The notes under the pieces: model-generated
Told to the model about the DNA's origin: nothing
Database searches by the model: none
Seen by the model: the letters and a program-made list of their open reading frames with translations, nothing else
Part shown: one piece after another, positions 18,528-27,002 of the stretch
Numbering within the stretch: the first letter of the stretch is position 1
How the letters are laid out: each line of letters begins with the position of its first letter
Position numbers and translations under genes: made by a program
Assembly: GCF_018304945.1 (NCBI RefSeq)
Contig: NZ_JAGQEE010000001.1
Location: 372,001 to 436,000, forward strand
Source of the DNA: Collimonas humicola
Lineage (GTDB): Bacteria > Pseudomonadota > Gammaproteobacteria > Burkholderiales > Burkholderiaceae_D
Length of the DNA stretch: 64,000 bases
Direction: 5' to 3'

Positions 18528-18542
18528 ACAATTTCAAAAAAA

Positions 18543-19220
18543 TTAACCGATCTTCACGGCGCCGTTCACGCCCTTGGCCAGTTCCGCCAAGTTCGCGCCA
18601 ATCGCCGCCTTGTCGTCGGCGGCAATGATCTTGACGTTTCCGCCATGACCTTGACCGCCGCCGGCGCCGCCACCACCGTTCGCAGGGGCCTTGACGAAGT
18701 GCTTACCCTCGTCGGTCTGCGCCCAGCCGGTAACGAAGTCCGCCAGCGGTTTGTCGCCGACGAGCGCCTTGCGTGCATCACCTTCAGCCACGATCTTGAC
18801 CTGACCCTTCAACATCGCCTTCACGGCCGGCAGGAAGTTCGGCTCAACACCAGCTTTCACCAGCGCTTCGGACAAGCCGTTTTCTACCAGCAGTGTTTGC
18901 GTGAAGCCGCTTTCGGATTCGAGCTGCTTTTGCAGGGTCGCCAGGGTGGTTTGCGACTCTTTCTCCAATTTCTTGAAGTCTTTGTCGCGCGTGCCAAGCT
19001 GGTCTTGCAATTGCGCTACCCGGTCTTCGAGTTCCGCATGCTTTGCCGGATCAATCTCGCTCCCTTTTTTTGCCTCGCGCAGTTGCGCCAACAGCGTTTT
19101 GTTGTTGGCACTCAGCTTTTCCACGGCGTCCGCTGTACTTGCGGTTGCTGTGGCTACAGCTGTGTCGACGGCTTCTTTAAGGGCGGCTTTGGTTTCTGGG
19201 TCGTTTGCGTCAAATGGCAT
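18543..19220 (-). CDS. Scaffold protein
   Basis: 225 residues. Residues 10-120 are an acidic/basic coiled coil (KAALKEAVDTAV...AQLQDQLGTRDKDFKKLEKE), then a globular helix pair and a Gly-rich hinge (NGGGGAGGGQGHGG) before the C-terminus. This composition and its place directly before the coat gene fit a capsid-assembly scaffold. No protease motif is visible. Confidence 0.75.
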   Translation of the reverse strand: MPFDANDPETKAALKEAVDTAVATATASTADAVEKLSANNKTLLAQLREAKKGSEIDPAKHAELEDRVAQLQDQLGTRDKDFKKLEKESQTTLATLQKQLESESGFTQTLLVENGLSEALVKAGVEPNFLPAVKAMLKGQVKIVAEGDARKALVGDKPLADFVTGWAQTDEGKHFVKAPANGGGGAGGGQGHGGNVKIIAADDKAAIGANLAELAKGVNGAVKIG

Positions 19221-19310
19221 GATGGGTATCCTTCAAAGGATGGTTGCGGGGTACAAACCCCAAAAAAGGCATTCGCCGATACAAATCAGCTGCGCCCGGC
19301 GTTGCAAAAA

Positions 19311-20369
19311 CTACGATTCATACTTCGCCAACAGTTGAGCCAGCGAGAGCGGATTGCCAGACTGGTCCAGCAACTGTTGCAGCGTGATTGTTCCGTCGCG
19401 ATACAGCTGCGCGCGACCCTTGCCAAGCTGCTGATCCAGCTGGGCATCGGTGCGACCGGCAAGCCACTCCTTGAAAGTCATGTTTGCGCCGACCTGGCCG
19501 TCCCGGCTGGCACGGGTGGACATCGGGAATTCAGGCAAGTCGATGCCCATGTCCTTAAATGACTTTGTGACTGGCACCATCAGCGATCGACAGCCCCAAT
19601 GGCGCGGGCATCCGCCGTTGTAGGGCAGGGTGGTTTCGCCCATTGGCTCGTAATTCATGTCCCACATCGCTCCGCTGTATGCGATGCAGATGTCAGACGT
19701 GTGGCCGTCGAGCGTGGAAATCTGTTGTAAACCATCCACAATGTCCTTGTTCTGCTGGAACGTCATGGTCCGCGCTTCATTGGCGACGGTCTGCACGCTG
19801 GCCTGTACCAGTCTCGATGCGCTGGTGCGGCTGATATCCATAACGCCGGGCGCGCCATTCTTGCCGATGATGCGGGCAACGATCTGACTGTTCGTTTCCG
19901 CTTGAGCAATGCCCTGGCGGACCTCGTTGGAGAATCGAAACGTGGTGTCGCCGGCCTGTCGCTCCCACCATGCGGCACTTGGCGCGCCGTGGATCAGCGC
20001 GTCGGATGCAAGCGTCGCCAGAACGTTCGGCGTCGGCATGGCAACATCGAGCGCGACCTTGATTGCCTGCTTGAGTGCGCCGCGGACGGCCGCGGCTTCA
20101 ACTTTGGCCAGGCCGCCCATCTTGGCGCGCGTCACGTTGTCGATTTCTGCGTAGTAGTCGCCAATGATGCCGGACGTTTCCTTGAGCAGCGAAGCCGCGC
20201 GACCTTGCGCCAGATCGGTCAACTGGTCGGACACTAGGCGCGCCGTCAGATCAACCTCCATGCGCTGCAAGATGGCAAGCACCTTGGCGCGGACGCCGGC
20301 GCCGAAGCGCAATAGATTCACGCCATGCTCAATGAGCAAGTCAGCAATGAATCTATCCGCACTACCCAT
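19311..20369 (-). CDS. Head morphogenesis protein (SPP1 gp7 / Mu F-like)
   Basis: 352 residues. The C-terminal third contains STLDGHTSDICIAYSG and NGGCPRHWGCRSLMVPV, the 'D..Ts..C ... P.H..CRc...P' signature of the SPP1 gp7 / Mu gpF minor head family. The first 200 residues are helical. These proteins bind the portal inside the procapsid. It starts 13 bp after the portal stop; a dispersed palindrome lies 60 bp upstream, inside the portal gene. Confidence 0.85.
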   Translation of the reverse strand: MGSADRFIADLLIEHGVNLLRFGAGVRAKVLAILQRMEVDLTARLVSDQLTDLAQGRAASLLKETSGIIGDYYAEIDNVTRAKMGGLAKVEAAAVRGALKQAIKVALDVAMPTPNVLATLASDALIHGAPSAAWWERQAGDTTFRFSNEVRQGIAQAETNSQIVARIIGKNGAPGVMDISRTSASRLVQASVQTVANEARTMTFQQNKDIVDGLQQISTLDGHTSDICIAYSGAMWDMNYEPMGETTLPYNGGCPRHWGCRSLMVPVTKSFKDMGIDLPEFPMSTRASRDGQVGANMTFKEWLAGRTDAQLDQQLGKGRAQLYRDGTITLQQLLDQSGNPLSLAQLLAKYES

Positions 20370-20381
20370 GTGTTGACCCCT

Positions 20382-21887
20382 TTAAGAGACTGTTCCGCTT
20401 GTTGCAGGTAGTTCGTCAGCTGTTAAGGCTACCTTATTGGTAGTCATTCTAGACGAAATTGGAGGTGCGTTTGCAATTTTCGCCTGCTCCTTCTCAAAAG
20501 TCGCCGTGCTGGAGATGATTTCACCTTCCTGCAGATTCTCGAACAGGACTTCAGAGCTGATTGCACCAGCTTGCCATGCGCCGACCAGGGCTTGCAGGGT
20601 AGGCGCATCCATCGGCACAGGGAAGAAGTCGCGGTTGATGTCGTAACTGACCTTGCCGGCGGCGCCGGCCCACTCAGCGAAGATCGTCAGCGTCTTCGTG
20701 ATGCCGAGAGATAGAACCTGCGCGATGGCCGACAGAATAGATGTCTCGCCGCCGTGGTGAATGGCCGCGGTGGTCGCCGTTTCGTTCAGGCGCTTGTCGG
20801 CAGCCAGCAGGCGCGCGCCAATGGCCGCCATCTGCGCCTCCTTGCGATCAAGGTTGCGCTCCAGCGCGCCCAGGCCGCCGCCGCCGAACTCCAGATAGCC
20901 CACTCGCGTCGCCGCGTCCTGAAAAACCCAGGCTGACGCCGATCCGATATACAACTTTTCGCCCTCAATGGACGGCGTGTAGCCGCAGACGTATGGTGTC
21001 GGCAGGCCGGTGAAGTGGCAGCCGTGTTCGTAGTCGGCCGATACGCGGAAGTGGGCAATGTTCAGATCCACCAGGTCAATCAGCGGCGGCAGCTGTATGT
21101 CGGTCGTGATGCAATCGACGCCAAGGAAGGCGATCGGGATTTCGCGGAGCGGCTGGCCGTTCATGAGTGGAATCTGGTCTTCGCCGATCTGCACCTGGCT
21201 GTCGGATGCCTTGTCGATCTTGAACAGTCGAACGCGGTAGGCCAGTTTTGTTGCGTCGGCCGGGTCTTGGGTCAGGTCGAGTACGCGGTATTGCGTTTGC
21301 GCCTCGCTGGCGAACTCGTCAATCTTGACTGTTGCTTCCTCAGTCAGCACCACCATCAACAGCTTGGTGATGTTGTTGACCGCGCCGGTACGCCAGTTGA
21401 TGATCGACTCCGCCGTGTAGCGCTGAAGCGTCGGACGCAAGCCCATTGCCTGCGCGCGCGCCACGGTGATGATGCCGTCCCTGTCGACAACGGGGAAGTC
21501 GACCAGCAGCCCGCAGCGCCCAACAGTCATGCATTCTCGCGCCACCTCCTGGGCGAAGATGTGCAGCGGCTCGCCGCCCATCGTCACGTCTTCCAGATAG
21601 TCCTTGATGCCGGCCGGCGCCTCGATGATCTCCGGCTTGCGAAACAGCATGCCGCTTAGGCCGCTGATTGTTCGCCAGGTCGCGTTGAAGAATGCGGCGC
21701 GCGTCAGGTAGGCTTGATATGCCTCGGGCGTCTGGTCGGCCAGCTGCGGCAGATAGCTCAAGCCATTCTTGCGGATGGCGTCCTGGCCGGCGGCGACATC
21801 GCGGCAACGCTGCCACTTCTCCTTCATGGCGGTGTAGTCCTTGTGTTCCGTGGTGACGGTCTTATTGTTGACTGTTGCGTTTGCCAT
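20382..21887 (-). CDS. Portal protein (DUF4055 family)
   Basis: 501 residues, ATGA overlap with TerL at 21,887. The N-terminal WQRCRDVAAGQDAIRKNG...YLPQL..QTPEAYQ.YL.RA.F.N.TWRTI.GL.G..FRKP is the hallmark of DUF4055 portals. Forms the dodecameric ring through which DNA enters and leaves the head. A perfect CTACC/GGTAG palindrome is embedded near the 3' end of the gene (20,429-20,443). Confidence 0.92.
   Translation of the reverse strand: MANATVNNKTVTTEHKDYTAMKEKWQRCRDVAAGQDAIRKNGLSYLPQLADQTPEAYQAYLTRAAFFNATWRTISGLSGMLFRKPEIIEAPAGIKDYLEDVTMGGEPLHIFAQEVARECMTVGRCGLLVDFPVVDRDGIITVARAQAMGLRPTLQRYTAESIINWRTGAVNNITKLLMVVLTEEATVKIDEFASEAQTQYRVLDLTQDPADATKLAYRVRLFKIDKASDSQVQIGEDQIPLMNGQPLREIPIAFLGVDCITTDIQLPPLIDLVDLNIAHFRVSADYEHGCHFTGLPTPYVCGYTPSIEGEKLYIGSASAWVFQDAATRVGYLEFGGGGLGALERNLDRKEAQMAAIGARLLAADKRLNETATTAAIHHGGETSILSAIAQVLSLGITKTLTIFAEWAGAAGKVSYDINRDFFPVPMDAPTLQALVGAWQAGAISSEVLFENLQEGEIISSTATFEKEQAKIANAPPISSRMTTNKVALTADELPATSGTVS
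20429..20443. promoter_or_regulatory. Dispersed palindrome, perfect core inside the portal gene
   Basis: CTACC-TTATT-GGTAG lies within the portal coding sequence, 60 bp before the head-morphogenesis start. The codons are not forced to carry this string, so its presence in a gene suggests selection for protein binding. Confidence 0.7.
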
Positions 21888-23290
21888 TAGGCACCCCCGA
21901 TCTTGATTCTTGCCATTGGTTGATTGCGTGACATATAGGTGAGCGCCTGCGTGGTGCTATCCACATCGTCGTCATGCGCTCCATTCGGAAATTGCGAGTG
22001 CGAGTGAACGTACCCGGCGACCTCCGCGTGACCCTCCGGTAAAAACACTCGGCCCGCTTCAATCAGCGGCGTCACCAGATTCGCACATGCTACCTTATCG
22101 GTAGTCTTGCCGCACGCAATAATAGGCAGGCGAGTTTCGCGGCGCAAGTCCTGAATGAGAGATTGCCCGCTGGCTTTATCCTCCACCAGCAAGGCATTCG
22201 GCTTGTATTTGGTCGCCAGCGATACCACCATGCGCTTCAGGTCTGGGAATTCGAGCTTGTCCTTCCAGATATCAATCAGGTAGTAGCCAAGATCGGTTTC
22301 GCCCCATGTGGTACAGACGGAGTAGTCGTTCGCCTCTTTGTTTTTGAATGCCGTGTCCCACGACTGGATGATCCGCTTGAACTTCGGCGCGGCCGCCGGG
22401 TTGTACCAACTCCACCAGGCTGTCTTGAAAATGCCGCCGCCAAGCGGGGCCGGGCGCTGCATGTACTGGCCGGCGAACACATACGGGCTGCTCCGCTCCA
22501 TCTGGCGCAGGGTCTCGATGCTGTGCTTCCACGGCCAAAGCGCCTCATCCTTGTCATTGATCGCCGGAATGTTGAGCACGCGCCATTCCTCGCCGCTGCC
22601 TCCGCCGATCAACCAGCCGCTCAGGTCTTCTTCATGCAAGCGCTGCATGATGACAATGATCGGCGTGTCCGGATTGTTGGTCCGGCTGGCCAGCGTAGTC
22701 GGATACCAGTCGATCACGCTCTGCCGCGCGGTGTCGCTTGATGCTTCGCTGGCCTTGTGCGGGTCATCAATGATGATGGCGCCGGCGAACCCGTCGCGCA
22801 ACTTGCCCGCGCCAAAGCCGGTGATTGTGCCGCCGGCGCCGGTCGCGTACACCACGCCGCCGGCGGTCGTCTTCCAGTGCGCTTTTGCCGACGATGCCAA
22901 CTTAGTGTCCGGGAAAATCTCCGCGTAACAGTCGTGCGACACCTGGCCTTGCGTGTTGGCGCTGTTGTTTTCGGCCAGTGTTGACGAATAGCTGACGTGA
23001 ATGAATTCGCTATCCGGCACCTTGCCAAGCGACCAAGAAATGAAATTCAGTACGGCGATTTCGGTCTTGCTATACCGCGGAGGCACGTTGATGATGAGGC
23101 GCTTGCAGCGTCCGTAGAACACGTCCTCCAGGGCGTCGCAGATCACCTTATGGTGCCAATTGTCCTTCCACTTGTAGCCCTTGCGCCGGGCAAACGTGTA
23201 CTTGGTGTAGAAGTGAAGGCTGTTGCGGGCCATTGAGGCCCAAACCGCGCGCTCGGTGTCCGTGCCGATCGGCAGCGCGTTCGTGGTCAT
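21887..23290 (-). CDS. terL: Terminase large subunit
   Basis: 467 residues, coupled to TerS and portal by ATGA overlaps. The ATPase has a Walker A variant in NVPPRYSKTE (about residue 70) and a Walker B in AIIIDDPHKASEA (about 176). The nuclease half has the RNase-H-like acidic strand IQSWDTAFKNKEANDYS (about 310) and LLVEDKASGQSLIQDL (about 370). It powers DNA packaging and cuts concatemers. A dispersed palindrome is embedded at 22,090-22,104. Confidence 0.95.
   Translation of the reverse strand: MTTNALPIGTDTERAVWASMARNSLHFYTKYTFARRKGYKWKDNWHHKVICDALEDVFYGRCKRLIINVPPRYSKTEIAVLNFISWSLGKVPDSEFIHVSYSSTLAENNSANTQGQVSHDCYAEIFPDTKLASSAKAHWKTTAGGVVYATGAGGTITGFGAGKLRDGFAGAIIIDDPHKASEASSDTARQSVIDWYPTTLASRTNNPDTPIIVIMQRLHEEDLSGWLIGGGSGEEWRVLNIPAINDKDEALWPWKHSIETLRQMERSSPYVFAGQYMQRPAPLGGGIFKTAWWSWYNPAAAPKFKRIIQSWDTAFKNKEANDYSVCTTWGETDLGYYLIDIWKDKLEFPDLKRMVVSLATKYKPNALLVEDKASGQSLIQDLRRETRLPIIACGKTTDKVACANLVTPLIEAGRVFLPEGHAEVAGYVHSHSQFPNGAHDDDVDSTTQALTYMSRNQPMARIKIGGA
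22090..22104. promoter_or_regulatory. Dispersed palindrome, perfect core inside terL
   Basis: CTACC-TTATC-GGTAG lies inside the terminase gene, about 200 bp before the portal start and away from any promoter-like sequence. It is one of three intragenic copies, which resembles the stoperator layout of phage L5. Confidence 0.68.
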
Positions 23291-23898
23291 CAGAACGCGT
23301 CTGCGGCCTTTTTCATGGCATCGGCAACTTGGGCGTCACTCACCACTTGCGACTTGAACGGCTGGCCGTCCTTATTGCCAACAGTTGCATCAACCTTGGC
23401 CGGGGCGTCGAGTCCCAGCAACTTAGCCTTGCGCGCCATGATGTTGAGGCAGGCACCAACAGCCAACAGGTCGCCGTTGGTCGCAGCTTGGTACGGCTTG
23501 CTGAACATAGCGTCTAGGCGCTCAAGTTCTAGCTTCAACACATCCTCCGCTGGTTCCCGGATAATGCGGGTGAGGGCGGATTGGATGGCGAGATATGCCC
23601 CTTGTGGCGTGGCGTAGCCCAATACCTCGGCAATCTGGGCGTAGGTGTATGCCATCTTGCGGTATTCGAGTGCCTGGAGCTGCTTTTCCTCCACGGCTTT
23701 GATGCGGCGCGGGCTGGTTGCGCTCTCACCCCGGCTTTTCTTGCGCTTCTTCGCTACGACCGGCTTCTTCGCTTCTGGCTTGGTGGATGCTGCTGATTTT
23801 TGCGTCTTGCGCTTGGTCAGATTAACAGTCGCAACAGTTCCCTCAACAGTTGAAACTGTTTCGCCATCCGGTGCATTGTTGTTCTGGTCTATGGTCAT
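23290..23898 (-). CDS. terS: Terminase small subunit
   Basis: 202 residues. The N-terminal 65 residues are Thr/Lys-rich and look disordered. A helix-turn-helix region follows (EYRKMAYTYAQIAEVLGYATPQGAYLAIQSALTR), then helices ELERLDAMFSKPYQAATNGDL typical of TerS proteins that recognise the packaging site. The ATG has no visible Shine-Dalgarno: a terminator-like hairpin and T-run end 5 nt upstream of it, and no other start is available upstream before a stop. Confidence 0.8.
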   Translation of the reverse strand: MTIDQNNNAPDGETVSTVEGTVATVNLTKRKTQKSAASTKPEAKKPVVAKKRKKSRGESATSPRRIKAVEEKQLQALEYRKMAYTYAQIAEVLGYATPQGAYLAIQSALTRIIREPAEDVLKLELERLDAMFSKPYQAATNGDLLAVGACLNIMARKAKLLGLDAPAKVDATVGNKDGQPFKSQVVSDAQVADAMKKAADAF

Positions 23899-23903
23899 GG
23901 TAT

Positions 23904-23933
23904 AAAAAAGCCCACGGTTTTACGCGCGGGCTT
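23904..23933 (-). terminator. Intrinsic-terminator-like hairpin directly before terS
   Basis: On the minus strand AAGCCCGCG pairs with CGTGGGCTT across an 8-nt loop and is followed by a T-run. It would stop transcription from the small upstream gene before terS unless read through or antiterminated. Confidence 0.7.
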
Positions 23934-23953
23934 CCTTTCTGCCTTTTGGCAAA

Positions 23954-24151
23954 TTACATCGAGCCGCCTTGCGAAGCTGCCGACTTGCTGGCGGCCATGC
24001 CTGCACGGTGCGCAGCGCTGGAGCTGCCGGTCGACTTCATGGTGGAACGTGCCGCGCCACGATATGCAGCGTCGCGGCCCGACTTCTTGAAACTGATAGC
24101 GCCAGTCTTGGCGTATTGCTTGTCAAATGCTTGTGCGCGCAAAGATGCCAT
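23954..24151 (-). CDS. Small basic protein, first gene of the late transcript
   Basis: 65 residues from the ATG at 24,149-24,151, which has AAGGAG 6-7 nt upstream; the longer frame has no such signal. The sequence is rich in Lys, Arg, Ala and Ser (KKSGRDAAYRGAARSTMKST) and may bind nucleic acid. It lies between the probable late promoter with its palindrome and the terminator before terS. Unknown function; a role in late control or packaging is possible from position. Confidence 0.6.
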   Translation of the reverse strand: MASLRAQAFDKQYAKTGAISFKKSGRDAAYRGAARSTMKSTGSSSAAHRAGMAASKSAASQGGSM

Positions 24152-24232
24152 TTGGTATCTCCTTAGAACGGTCCGAGAACACACCCCCGGCGGTGATCTT
24201 GGTACGGAACCCCAAGCGGTCGGTGAAATAAA

Positions 24233-24257
24233 AACTACCTTTTAGGTAGTTAGTATA
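24233..24257 (-). promoter_or_regulatory. Probable late promoter -10 abutting a perfect palindrome
   Basis: AACTACC-TTTTA-GGTAGTT (24,233-24,251) is directly preceded on the minus strand by TATACT (24,252-24,257), a good -10. No convincing -35 is present 17 bp further, which suits an activated or tightly controlled promoter. It points toward the packaging and structural genes. A protein on the palindrome would cover the transcription start. Confidence 0.6.
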
Positions 24258-24352
24258 TCCGTAACTGTGAATGGAGTTGCGCAAAAAGGAGTAGTTGGAG
24301 GGTGGGAGGTCGCAACAATATTACGTGTTGGCTCCGCGCTAGCGGTGGCCGG

Positions 24353-25036
24353 CTAGATGCGCGCCAACGATAATAGGCGCCCCTGTGTGCTTGGATGCCA
24401 AGATTGGGAGAGCCCTTGCCGTCGCTGGCCCGGTTCGGCGTACATGATGAGAACGGTCACATTATTTACGCGATAGGTCCACTGCGCATAAACATGGCGG
24501 TCGTCAGCCAGCTTCAATGTATCGATCTCGGAAAATTCCAAGATCGTTTTGCCTGGTAGCAGCAACGACGACGGTCCTATTGCAATGAATACTTGGGGAT
24601 GGGCCGCGCGCTGGAGCAAAGCATCAGCGAACGGCTTAATGTCGATCGGAATGCTGTTTTCCGCAATCCTACAGCCGAAAAGCTTCACGAAATACAGATG
24701 GACATCGAGCATGCTTTCCCGAGGACGCTCGAAGACCTTGTTCAGCTTAATCAGCTGGCGAGGCTTCAAAGACGGATGCCCCCTCAATGCCGCCGACAAT
24801 CTCTCCCACGCCCGGTCATAGGGCTGGGTGAGCGCGTTATTGCAGCGGGAGCAGAGCAATGCCTTTGATTTGAATGCGCTATCTCGAATGGTGCGAACTT
24901 GAACATTTTTCCCTAGTTTGGAGTGGACATACAGGGGGCGATCCTGTGAGACGCGCCCAAAGGATGAGCGAATATCTGAGCCTTTCATCAAGTGCTCAGC
25001 TGAGTCGCCAGGTTGACCGCAGATCCAACAGTCCAT
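24353..25036 (-). CDS. HNH-like zinc protein near the terminase genes
   Basis: 227 residues. It begins with a CWICG motif, then EHLMK, then LLCSRCNNAL about 45 residues later, the 'CxxC...EH...CxxCN' layout of HNH-type nuclease folds. The remaining 160 residues are mixed alpha/beta without a recognised motif. HNH proteins beside terminase assist cleavage of packaging sites in many cos-type phages, but the extra C-terminal region leaves a cargo or defence role open. It is followed by about 200 bp without genes that holds the late-promoter palindrome. Confidence 0.6.
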   Translation of the reverse strand: MDCWICGQPGDSAEHLMKGSDIRSSFGRVSQDRPLYVHSKLGKNVQVRTIRDSAFKSKALLCSRCNNALTQPYDRAWERLSAALRGHPSLKPRQLIKLNKVFERPRESMLDVHLYFVKLFGCRIAENSIPIDIKPFADALLQRAAHPQVFIAIGPSSLLLPGKTILEFSEIDTLKLADDRHVYAQWTYRVNNVTVLIMYAEPGQRRQGLSQSWHPSTQGRLLSLARI

Positions 25037-25153
25037 CGTATATTCCCAAAAGTACCCAGATTTACAACATGTAAGGTTACTCGGGTTCTGGAAAAATTGC
25101 CTCAGCAGAAATTCTCTGTAAAATTAGCTGAATGGCAATTTACAGGGATTAGT

Positions 25154-25756
25154 ATGGTGATGCGGAAAATCGTTGTCGTAGGCGATAAAACGACGACCAG
25201 CGGCGTGATTCAGCCGAATGCGAACTCGACATTTTCAGTCGGTGACGCTGGTCACAAGGTGGCGTTGATCGGCGGCCAGGCGACATGCCTGGCCTGCAAA
25301 AGCATTGGGATTATCGCCAAGGCAGGCGGGCCGCGCAGGATGAATTTCATGGGCGAAGTCGCGCTGGAGGACGATATCGTCCTGTGCGGCTGCCCGGTGC
25401 ACCCGAAATTGGTGGCAAACCTGCACCAGACCATGACCTACGATGATCAGGCCGAATCCCTCGGAATCGTCACGTCTCCGATGGTCGACTCCGCGACGGC
25501 AGCTACAGCCGCCTCGCCCAGTAGCTCCTCTCCATCTGGTCAAGCACCCCAAGGTAAGCGGTTTCTGTTTCAGGACAGCGAAACCGGGAAGCCGCTAGCT
25601 AATCGCGCATACCTGGCGAAAGTCGGCGGAGCGAGTCAAAACGGTGTCACCGACGGAGAGGGATATGCAAATGTCGATGCGGCCGCGGGTCAGGTCGTTC
25701 AATTGCACCTCATTTTTAAAGCGCCCGCCCGGCAGCTGAAGAACGGAGAGATCTAG
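25154..25756 (+). CDS. PAAR-repeat protein with C-terminal adaptor domain
   Basis: 200 residues; start at ATG 25,154 (ATG 25,160 also possible). Residues 1-95 are a PAAR domain (VVVGDKTTTSGVIQPN, GDAGHKVALIGGQATC, then ALEDDIVLCGCPVHP). Residues about 130-195 form a small beta domain (FLFQDSETGKPLANRAYLAKV, GVTDGEGYANV) like those that carry effectors on VgrG/PAAR tips. PAAR proteins sharpen the type VI secretion spike. It is followed 1 nt later by an amidase gene, suggesting it is the loading partner. Confidence 0.85.
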   Translation: MVMRKIVVVGDKTTTSGVIQPNANSTFSVGDAGHKVALIGGQATCLACKSIGIIAKAGGPRRMNFMGEVALEDDIVLCGCPVHPKLVANLHQTMTYDDQAESLGIVTSPMVDSATAATAASPSSSSPSGQAPQGKRFLFQDSETGKPLANRAYLAKVGGASQNGVTDGEGYANVDAAAGQVVQLHLIFKAPARQLKNGEI

Positions 25757-25757
25757 G

Positions 25758-26528
25758 ATGGAAAAAAATATTCACTACGTTCCGAAGCATTGGACCACGG
25801 CTTATACCGACGAGGATTACATGTGCAAGCCGCCGCACGTCGTTACAGTCAATGATCGGGCTGCAACGCGTCAGGCGATTATTGACATGGTGCAAAAGCA
25901 AGGTGTTAAATTTGTGGAGCGCTCCGCCTGGGACGCTCATAAAAATAAGCTGGACAGGGCGGTGAACGACTGGGACTATCAAGCGATCGCATTGCACCAC
26001 GCCGGCAATAGCTTCAGCTGTTCTGCCAACAGCGTCGAGCAAATGCAGAAGGTCGAGAAGATCGATATGGGCTCATTTAACCAGCTCAGCTATCACTATG
26101 CTGTTGATTGTGAGGGAGTTGTGTTCGAGGCGCTGGACATCCGGTTTAAAGGTGCCCATGTTGAAGGCGGCAACACAGGCATAGTGGGAATTGTCTTCCT
26201 CGCGGACCTGAGCGTCAGAGGTGAGGCGGAGCGTTATGGTCCCGGCGCCTGGAATGTTACCGTGAAGCGCGGTGTCATAGCCGGTATTAAAGAGTGGATC
26301 GGTGAAGAAAAAGACAAAGGCGCGGTGACGCACGACGAGCCTACCGAGCCGCAGCTGGCAGCAGCTGAGGCCTTGATCAAGTCCCTATTGGAGTTTTTTG
26401 ATATCCAGAAACTTGGCGGTCATCGAGAATTTGCTCGGACGCATGGTTCGAGTCGTGCTTGCCCAGGTGTTTACGGAATGATCGTTGCTAACCAGATGCG
26501 AAAGGCATTTAGCCTGAATCCACCATGA
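25758..26528 (+). CDS. N-acetylmuramoyl-L-alanine amidase, probable T6SS effector
   Basis: 256 residues. The amidase_2 fold is shown by the Zn-ligand regions IALHHAG (about 75) and GGHREFARTHGSSRACPG (about 225), with SYHYAVD between. It would cut the amide bond between MurNAc and the stem peptide. No signal peptide is present, consistent with delivery by another system. It lies between a PAAR gene and a membrane-anchored small protein, the layout of T6SS effector-immunity sets. A role as the phage endolysin is possible but less likely. Confidence 0.8.
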   Translation: MEKNIHYVPKHWTTAYTDEDYMCKPPHVVTVNDRAATRQAIIDMVQKQGVKFVERSAWDAHKNKLDRAVNDWDYQAIALHHAGNSFSCSANSVEQMQKVEKIDMGSFNQLSYHYAVDCEGVVFEALDIRFKGAHVEGGNTGIVGIVFLADLSVRGEAERYGPGAWNVTVKRGVIAGIKEWIGEEKDKGAVTHDEPTEPQLAAAEALIKSLLEFFDIQKLGGHREFARTHGSSRACPGVYGMIVANQMRKAFSLNPP

Positions 26529-26821
26529 AAAAACTATATCTTGTTGCAGCTGTTCTTGTCCTTGTCTTGTCCTGGCTCTTTGTTGGGCTGGATCGTTACG
26601 TCGGTGACCATGAGGCCGGCGGAGGTTGGGACTTGTTCATTAAGCATAAGCCGAGCATGACAGTGTTTTTCAGCAATCCCGCTCAGTTTGGACTCGACAT
26701 GGCGCCGTTGGATAAGATGGACGATGGCGCAAAGAAGGATTTGGTCGAGTATTGCAAGGTGCGCTACGGGACCGACAACATGAGCCGTTGCTACGAGCTG
26801 TTTCAGAGCAGCCGAGTTTAG
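26525..26821 (+). CDS. Membrane-anchored or periplasmic small protein, probable immunity protein
   Basis: 98 residues, overlapping the amidase stop by 4 nt. Residues 4-25 are a hydrophobic signal or anchor (YLVAAVLVLVLSWLFVGL); the rest is a small helical domain with two cysteines (EYCKVRYG, SRCYEL) that could form a disulfide in the periplasm. Location after an amidase effector and export to the compartment where the amidase acts suggest it protects the cell. Function inferred from context only. Confidence 0.65.
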   Translation: MKKLYLVAAVLVLVLSWLFVGLDRYVGDHEAGGGWDLFIKHKPSMTVFFSNPAQFGLDMAPLDKMDDGAKKDLVEYCKVRYGTDNMSRCYELFQSSRV

Positions 26822-26822
26822 G

Positions 26823-27002
26823 CTAACCTGCGCGAGTGGCGTACAGGATGTTTGAGTAAATGTCGTGCGCCCGCACCCGCTCGGCGCCAATGGGGCAGGC
26901 GCAGAAATAGGCATACGCTGCCCTCTCGGTGAGCAGGCGCAGGCGCTGGAATTCGGCCTTCAACGCCTGCAGTTCCTCATCGGATTTTTCGGCTTCGCTC
27001 AT
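26823..27002 (-). CDS. Small hypothetical early protein
   Basis: 59 residues from the ATG at 27,000-27,002, overlapping the upstream DUF551 gene stop as ATGA. It begins MSEAEKSDEELQALKAEFQR, a charged helix likely to be a coiled coil, and has two cysteines (FCACP). It converges on the immunity-like gene with only 1 nt between stops. No function recognised. Confidence 0.55.
   Translation of the reverse strand: MSEAEKSDEELQALKAEFQRLRLLTERAAYAYFCACPIGAERVRAHDIYSNILYATRAG

Noticed and set aside
25758-26528. Amidase as the phage endolysin
   Set aside because: No holin or spanin beside it, opposite direction to the late operon, and flanked by PAAR and an exported protein; left open but considered less likely.
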